Shown here in pieces: positions 13,275-18,054 of a DNA stretch of 18,054 nt (positions are counted from its first letter, which is position 1; each line of letters begins with the position of its first letter). The DNA lies in contig JAEENF010000269.1 of the NCBI GenBank assembly GCA_016283605.1, forward strand, positions 1 to 18,054, given 5' to 3'. The notes beneath the pieces were generated by a model. That model was not told where the DNA came from. It ran no database searches and saw only the letters and a program-made list of their open reading frames with translations. The position numbers and the translations under genes are program-made. This DNA comes from Prevotella sp. Lineage in GTDB: Bacteria; Bacteroidota; Bacteroidia; Bacteroidales; Bacteroidaceae.

Positions 13275-15758
13275 ATGAGCAATCAAGATAAGAATTCAGC
13301 TTTCCAGATGATAGCTGACATTAATGGAGACTTTCAGGATTTTTTGGACCAAGGTGACACCCCTTCAACATTACCGATCTTAGCTGTTCGCAACTTAGTG
13401 CTCTTCCCTGGAGTACTTACCCCTATCCTTATCGGCAGGGATTCCAGCAAGGCACTCATTCAGAAGGCCGAAAAGAAAGGTCAGGTTATTGGAGTGGTAT
13501 CACAATTAGATCCCGATACAGATGTACCCCTGAAAGATGATTTGTACGACACGGGCGTCTACGCCAAAGTGATGAAGATGTTGACGCTGCCCAATGGCAA
13601 TATCACAGCCATTGTGCAAGCCACAGGCAGACTGGTATTGAAAGATATCGTGGCATCCGTTCCCTCACTGGAAGGTGTGGTGGAGCCCCTGCCGGAAATA
13701 GAGCCAGAGAAACGCGACAGAGAGTTCAAGACGGCGATGGATGATTTGAGAAACCTCGTCACAGAATATGTCAACGTGAATGACGAGCTCCCTGACGAGG
13801 CCATTTTCGCCATCAAGAACATCACCAACAACACGATGGCGCTGAACTTCATCTGCAGCAATCTGCCCTTTACGGTGGCAGAGAAGATGGCCCTGTTGAA
13901 GACGGAAACCGTCAAGGAGCGTCTCTTCAATGTCATGAGGATCATCAACCGTGAGATTAACCTTCAGAATCTGAAGGCCGACATCCGCAACAAGACGCGC
14001 GAGGATATCGATGAACAGCAGCGTAACTACTTCCTGCAGCAGCAGATCAAAAACCTGCAGGCAGAAATCAGCAACGGTGAGTCATCGCCCGAGAAACGCG
14101 AGTTGTTACAGAAAGCCGCTAAGAAGAAGTGGCCGGAAGAGATTGCCAAGACCTTCCAGAAAGAGGTTTCCAAACTCGACAACCTGAATCCGCAGAGTCC
14201 TGACTTCAACGTTCAGCTGAACTATCTCCAGACGATGGTCAACCTGCCATGGGGAGAATACACCCAGGACGACCTCGATTTGAAACGTGCCCAGCGCATT
14301 CTCGACCAAGACCATTATGGCATGGAGAAGGTGAAAGAGCGCATTCTGGAATATATGGCAGTCCTGGCCCTGCGTGGCGATCTGAAGTCACCGATCCTCT
14401 GTCTCTACGGCCCTCCAGGAGTCGGAAAGACCTCGTTGGGTAAGTCGATTGCAGCAGCCATGAAGCGTAAATATGTACGGATGTCACTCGGAGGACTGCA
14501 TGACGAGGCCGAGATCCGAGGTCATCGCAGAACCTATGTAGGAGCGATGCCCGGACGTGTCATCAAATGCATCCAGAAGGCTGACTCCAGCAACCCCGTC
14601 TTCATCCTTGACGAGATCGACAAGGTCACACAGAACACCCATAACGGCGATCCTGCCTCAGCCTTGTTGGAAGTACTCGATCCTGAACAGAACAACGCTT
14701 TCCACGACAACTACCTCGATGTAGACTACGACTTATCCAAGGTGCTCTTCATTGCCACAGCCAATAATCTGGGTACCATCCCCAAGCCCTTGCTCGACCG
14801 TATGGAAATCATCGAGGTGAGCGGTTATATCACAGAAGAGAAGATTGAGATTGCCAAGCGCCATCTGATTCCACGCGAGCTCAAGAATACAGGTCTCGAC
14901 AAACCGGCCATCAAACCGACATTCAATAAGGCCGCCATCGAGAAGATCATCGAGCAATATACGCGCGAAAGTGGTGTCCGACAGTTGGAAAAGCAGATCA
15001 ACAAGGCGTTAAGAAAGATTGCCTATAAAATGCAGATCGACGGTATGGACTCCAAGATGAAGATCACCACCAACGAGTTGACAGAGCTGTTGGGTAAGGC
15101 GCCCTTCTATCGTGACATCTATCAAGGCAATGAATATGCCGGTGTGGTAACCGGACTGGCCTGGACAAGTGTTGGTGGAGAGATCCTGTTCATCGAGACT
15201 TCACTCTCTAAGGGCAAGGGTTCGAAACTGACCCTGACGGGTAATCTGGGTGATGTCATGAAAGAGTCGGCCATCCTGGCCTTGGAATACGTGAAAGCCC
15301 ATGCTGACACCCTGAATATCGACAACCGGATCTTTGAGCACTGGAACATCCATATCCATGTGCCAGAAGGTGCGACGCCTAAGGATGGTCCGTCGGCTGG
15401 TATCACGATAGCTACCTCCATCGCATCAGCCCTGACTCAACGAAAGATACGCAAGAACACAGCGATGACGGGTGAAATCACGCTACGTGGCAAGGTTCTC
15501 CCCGTTGGTGGTATCAAGGAGAAGATACTTGCAGCCAAACGTGCCGGCATTACCGACATCGTCATGTGTCAGGAGAACGAGAAAGATATCAACGAGATTC
15601 CAGAGGTCTATCTGAAAGGTGTCCGTTTCCATTATGTCGAGAACGTGCAGGACGTCTGGAACTTTGCCTTGACGAAAGAGATTGTGAGCAATCCCATCGA
15701 CCTGAGCATTCCGGAAGATGAAGAAAGAGGGAAAAAGAAGGAGGACGCAGGAAAGTGA
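13275..15758 (+). CDS. lon: ATP-dependent Lon protease
   Basis: An 827-residue Lon, the cytoplasmic AAA+ protease that degrades misfolded and selected regulatory proteins. The order is LON N-domain (about 33-230), coiled-coil helices (230-290), AAA+ module with Walker A GPPGVGKTS (379-387) and Walker B VFILDEIDK (442-450), then the protease domain with the Ser707-Lys750 dyad (KDGPSAG and GGIKEK). Spacing of the dyad equals that in E. coli Lon. The C-terminus has a charged tail (EDEERGKKKEDAGK). It is the first gene of a plus-strand operon; the stop overlaps the GTG start of tgt. Confidence 0.98.
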   Translation: MSNQDKNSAFQMIADINGDFQDFLDQGDTPSTLPILAVRNLVLFPGVLTPILIGRDSSKALIQKAEKKGQVIGVVSQLDPDTDVPLKDDLYDTGVYAKVMKMLTLPNGNITAIVQATGRLVLKDIVASVPSLEGVVEPLPEIEPEKRDREFKTAMDDLRNLVTEYVNVNDELPDEAIFAIKNITNNTMALNFICSNLPFTVAEKMALLKTETVKERLFNVMRIINREINLQNLKADIRNKTREDIDEQQRNYFLQQQIKNLQAEISNGESSPEKRELLQKAAKKKWPEEIAKTFQKEVSKLDNLNPQSPDFNVQLNYLQTMVNLPWGEYTQDDLDLKRAQRILDQDHYGMEKVKERILEYMAVLALRGDLKSPILCLYGPPGVGKTSLGKSIAAAMKRKYVRMSLGGLHDEAEIRGHRRTYVGAMPGRVIKCIQKADSSNPVFILDEIDKVTQNTHNGDPASALLEVLDPEQNNAFHDNYLDVDYDLSKVLFIATANNLGTIPKPLLDRMEIIEVSGYITEEKIEIAKRHLIPRELKNTGLDKPAIKPTFNKAAIEKIIEQYTRESGVRQLEKQINKALRKIAYKMQIDGMDSKMKITTNELTELLGKAPFYRDIYQGNEYAGVVTGLAWTSVGGEILFIETSLSKGKGSKLTLTGNLGDVMKESAILALEYVKAHADTLNIDNRIFEHWNIHIHVPEGATPKDGPSAGITIATSIASALTQRKIRKNTAMTGEITLRGKVLPVGGIKEKILAAKRAGITDIVMCQENEKDINEIPEVYLKGVRFHYVENVQDVWNFALTKEIVSNPIDLSIPEDEERGKKKEDAGK

Positions 15759-16897
15759 CGTTTGAAGTACAACATACAGATCCGAACAGCAACGCCCGTG
15801 CAGGCCTGATAACAACTGACCACGGACCAATCCAGACACCTATCTTCATGCCTGTCGGTACTGTCGGTAGTGTGAAGGCCGTGCATTTTTCAGAACTCCG
15901 TGAGCAGGTGAAGGCCCAGATTATTCTTGGCAATACCTATCATCTCTATCTCCGCCCGGGACTCGACATTCTCAGAAAAGCAGGAGGACTACACAAGTTC
16001 AACACCTGGGATCGTCCCATTCTGACGGACTCTGGCGGTTTTCAGGTCTTCTCGCTGACGGGTATCCGCAAGTTGAAGGAAGAAGGTTGTGAGTTCCGCA
16101 GCCACATCGATGGTTCCAAACACATCTTCACGCCTGAGAATGTGATGGACACAGAACGTGTGATAGGTGCAGACATCATGATGGCTTTCGATGAATGCCC
16201 TCCCGGCCAGAGCGATTACCAGTATGCTGAGAAGAGCCTCAGGCTCACGCAACGCTGGCTGGAACGATGCGTCAAGCGCTTCAACGAGACAGAGCCCCTC
16301 TACGGCTATAACCAGACGCTATTCCCCATCGTACAGGGGTGTACCTATAAAGACTTGCGTCAGGATGCCGCCAAACACGTCTGCGATGTGCTGAGCCGAC
16401 TGAACGATGGTGGTGGTGCCTCCATCGGAGGATTGGCTGTCGGAGAGCCCACAGAGGTGATGTACGATATGATCGAGGTTGTCAACGAGATCCTGCCGAA
16501 GGACCGTCCCCGTTACCTGATGGGTGTCGGTACGCCACAAAATATCCTTGAAGCCATCGAGCGTGGTGTCGACATGTTCGACTGTGTGATGCCCACCCGT
16601 AACGGACGTAACGCCTTGCTCTTCACCTACGAGGGTACGATGAACATGCGCAACAAGAAATGGGAGGACGATTTCTCCCCCATCGACCCCGACGGCTGTG
16701 ATATCGACCGTATCCACAGCAAGGCCTATCTGCACCATCTGTTCAAGGCTCAGGAGCTGTTGGCCATGCAGATTGCCTCGATCCACAACCTGGCTTTCTA
16801 TCTGCGACTGGTGACGGATGCACGCCATCATATCGAACAAGGCGATTTCACCACATGGAAACGCAGCGTCATTGATCAATTAGGACAAAGAAGATGA
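15755..16897 (+). CDS. tgt: Queuine/preQ1 tRNA-guanine transglycosylase
   Basis: Exchanges guanine-34 for preQ1 in tRNAs with GUN anticodons during queuosine synthesis. A GTG start within the lon stop (GTGA) gives 380 residues, normal for the family, and no nearby ATG fits the conserved start. Visible motifs are the general acid/base Asp92 (TDSGGFQVF), VQGCTYKDLR (193-202), GGLAVGE (225-231) and the nucleophile Asp276 (FDCVMPTR). The C-terminal zinc site normally has CxCxxC plus His. Here the region reads DPDGCDIDRIHSKAYLHHL (311-329), with only one of the three cysteines kept, while the later His344 (SIHNLAFYL) is present. The stop overlaps the next start (ATGA). Confidence 0.96.
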   Translation: MTFEVQHTDPNSNARAGLITTDHGPIQTPIFMPVGTVGSVKAVHFSELREQVKAQIILGNTYHLYLRPGLDILRKAGGLHKFNTWDRPILTDSGGFQVFSLTGIRKLKEEGCEFRSHIDGSKHIFTPENVMDTERVIGADIMMAFDECPPGQSDYQYAEKSLRLTQRWLERCVKRFNETEPLYGYNQTLFPIVQGCTYKDLRQDAAKHVCDVLSRLNDGGGASIGGLAVGEPTEVMYDMIEVVNEILPKDRPRYLMGVGTPQNILEAIERGVDMFDCVMPTRNGRNALLFTYEGTMNMRNKKWEDDFSPIDPDGCDIDRIHSKAYLHHLFKAQELLAMQIASIHNLAFYLRLVTDARHHIEQGDFTTWKRSVIDQLGQRR

Positions 16898-18054
16898 AGA
16901 AGAGAGAGAGAGACTTCAGCAAAATCCGCGACCACATCAAACGATACCGTCGACTTCGGGCTATCGGTCGCAAATGGGATGCTTTCTGCCGTTTCGTCAG
17001 GAAATGGCTGGGATGGCTCAGCGCTGTGAAGTTCCTGAATCCCTTCCGTTACCTGAAAAGGCTCGACAGGTATATCATCTCCAAATTCATCGGCACCTAT
17101 ATCTACTCCATCATCCTGATCATTTCGATCTCTATTGTCTTCGACGTCAATGAGAACCTTTCGAAGTTCGCCAGTTTCAACGCGCCCCTCAAGGCCATCG
17201 TCTTCGACTACTACGCTAACTTCGTGCCCTATTTCGCCAATCTTTTCTCACCGCTGTTCGTCTTTATCGCGGTGATCTTCTTCACGTCGAAGCTGGCAGG
17301 CAATAGTGAGATTATCGCCATGTTGGCAGCCGGTGTCAGCTTCAAGCGTCTGTTGCGACCCTACCTGATTTCTGCAGCCTTGATTGCCGTTGTCAACTAT
17401 GGACTGGGCGCTTACATCATCCCCAAGGGAAACATCGTCAAGAACGATTTCGAGACAAAATACAAGAACAGAAAGCAGAATCTCTCTGCCGCCAATGTGC
17501 AGCTGATGGTGGGCAAAGGCATCATAGCCTATATCCAACAGTACGATGACCGTTCGAAGACCGGCTATGGCTTCTCGCTCGACAAGTTCGAGAACAAGAA
17601 GCTGGTGAGCCACATGACGGCCTCTACCATCCGCTACGACTCTATCAGCGACACGCGCTACCACTGGAAGGCGATGAACTATAAGATCCGTACACTCAAA
17701 GGTCTGAAGGAAGAGATCAAGTCGGGAGCTCAGATTGATACGATGATCATGATGGAGCCCATGGACCTGGTATTCTCGAAAGGCCAGCAGGAAACGCTTA
17801 CCTCGCCGGAACTCCGCCAGTATATCTCCAAACAGATAGAACGCGGTTCGGGCAACGTGGTACAATATGAGGTAGAGTATCACAAACGTATCGCCTCCTC
17901 GTTTGCATCGTTTATCCTGACCATCATTGGTGTCTCCCTTTCCAGCCGCAAGCGTAAGGGAGGTATGGGACTGTATCTTGGTATCGGCTTGGCACTCTCT
18001 TTCACATATATCCTGTTACAGACGATTAGTGCCACCTTTGCCATCCAGGCAGAT
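16894..18054 (+). CDS. LptF/LptG (YjgP/YjgQ) family permease, 3' end cut by window
   Basis: 387 codons are visible with no stop before the window edge. LptF/LptG permeases form the membrane part of the LptB2FG exporter that extracts lipopolysaccharide from the inner membrane. The start of the family domain is LKRLDRYIISKFIGTY (54-69). Membrane helices lie at about 68-84, 113-131, 155-175, 332-349 and 357-376, with a beta-rich periplasmic region between (about 190-325). The motif SKLAGNSEIIAMLAAG (132-147) is typical. Codons 1-53 form a strongly basic cytoplasmic extension. The ATG start is set by the 4-base overlap with tgt. Only one such permease is expected at this locus; LptF cannot be told from LptG. 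The missing end probably holds the last helix. Confidence 0.93.
   Translation, partial: MKKRERDFSKIRDHIKRYRRLRAIGRKWDAFCRFVRKWLGWLSAVKFLNPFRYLKRLDRYIISKFIGTYIYSIILIISISIVFDVNENLSKFASFNAPLKAIVFDYYANFVPYFANLFSPLFVFIAVIFFTSKLAGNSEIIAMLAAGVSFKRLLRPYLISAALIAVVNYGLGAYIIPKGNIVKNDFETKYKNRKQNLSAANVQLMVGKGIIAYIQQYDDRSKTGYGFSLDKFENKKLVSHMTASTIRYDSISDTRYHWKAMNYKIRTLKGLKEEIKSGAQIDTMIMMEPMDLVFSKGQQETLTSPELRQYISKQIERGSGNVVQYEVEYHKRIASSFASFILTIIGVSLSSRKRKGGMGLYLGIGLALSFTYILLQTISATFAIQAD

Noticed and set aside
16319..16879. Minus-strand open frame of 186 codons opposite tgt
   Set aside because: Antisense to the catalytic core of Tgt with no promoter or family signature.
17248..17883. Minus-strand open frame of 211 codons opposite the LptF/LptG-type gene
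   Set aside because: Antisense to a conserved membrane protein; its His/Arg/Leu-rich composition is typical of a shadow frame.

Overview
This window looks like ordinary core chromosome of a Bacteroidota member, most likely in or near Prevotella or Bacteroides. That judgement rests on protein character and gene order, and no search was run. Six intergenic regions carry a TAnnTTTG box, the -7 element of Bacteroidota housekeeping promoters. Two of these have a clear TTTG about 19-20 bases upstream. Shine-Dalgarno sequences are mostly absent. There is no tRNA, rRNA, CRISPR array, insertion sequence or phage gene.

Minus strand, 1-3062: the head of a Bat (aerotolerance-type) operon. It runs moxR, a DUF58 protein, then a membrane-anchored BatD-like protein, and continues off the left edge. 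Minus strand, 3150-7017: a tight operon of ftsY, rimO, a small HU/IHF protein, and a second HU protein fused to a transmembrane helix and a LysM-like domain. Two of its junctions are 4-base ATGA overlaps. It has a near-consensus promoter and an intrinsic terminator. Minus strand, 7015-7764: rpmB, rpmG and a 52-residue DUF4295-type protein, ending in a strong hairpin whose T tract overlaps the next promoter. Minus strand, 7829-10371: map, tsaD and a cinA/pncC-type amidase. Minus strand, 10404-13183: trmN6, a nitrilase-family omega-amidase, and a secreted clostripain-family protein.

Plus strand, 13238-18054: lon, tgt and an LptF/LptG-type permease cut by the right edge. They are joined by GTGA and ATGA overlaps and diverge from trmN6 across a 107-base control region that holds a 10-base palindrome.

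Most genes serve protein synthesis and quality control: ribosomal proteins, tRNA and ribosome modification, N-terminal Met removal, membrane targeting and Lon proteolysis. Two others concern the envelope: the Bat cluster and the lipopolysaccharide permease. The most striking item is the HU-TM-LysM protein, whose layout could link the nucleoid to peptidoglycan across the inner membrane, encoded directly behind a soluble HU that could be its partner. Other points worth a look are the probably leaderless trmN6 mRNA, a hairpin covering the ftsY start codon, heptamer repeats filling the moxR-DUF58 junction, and a Tgt lacking two of its three zinc cysteines.
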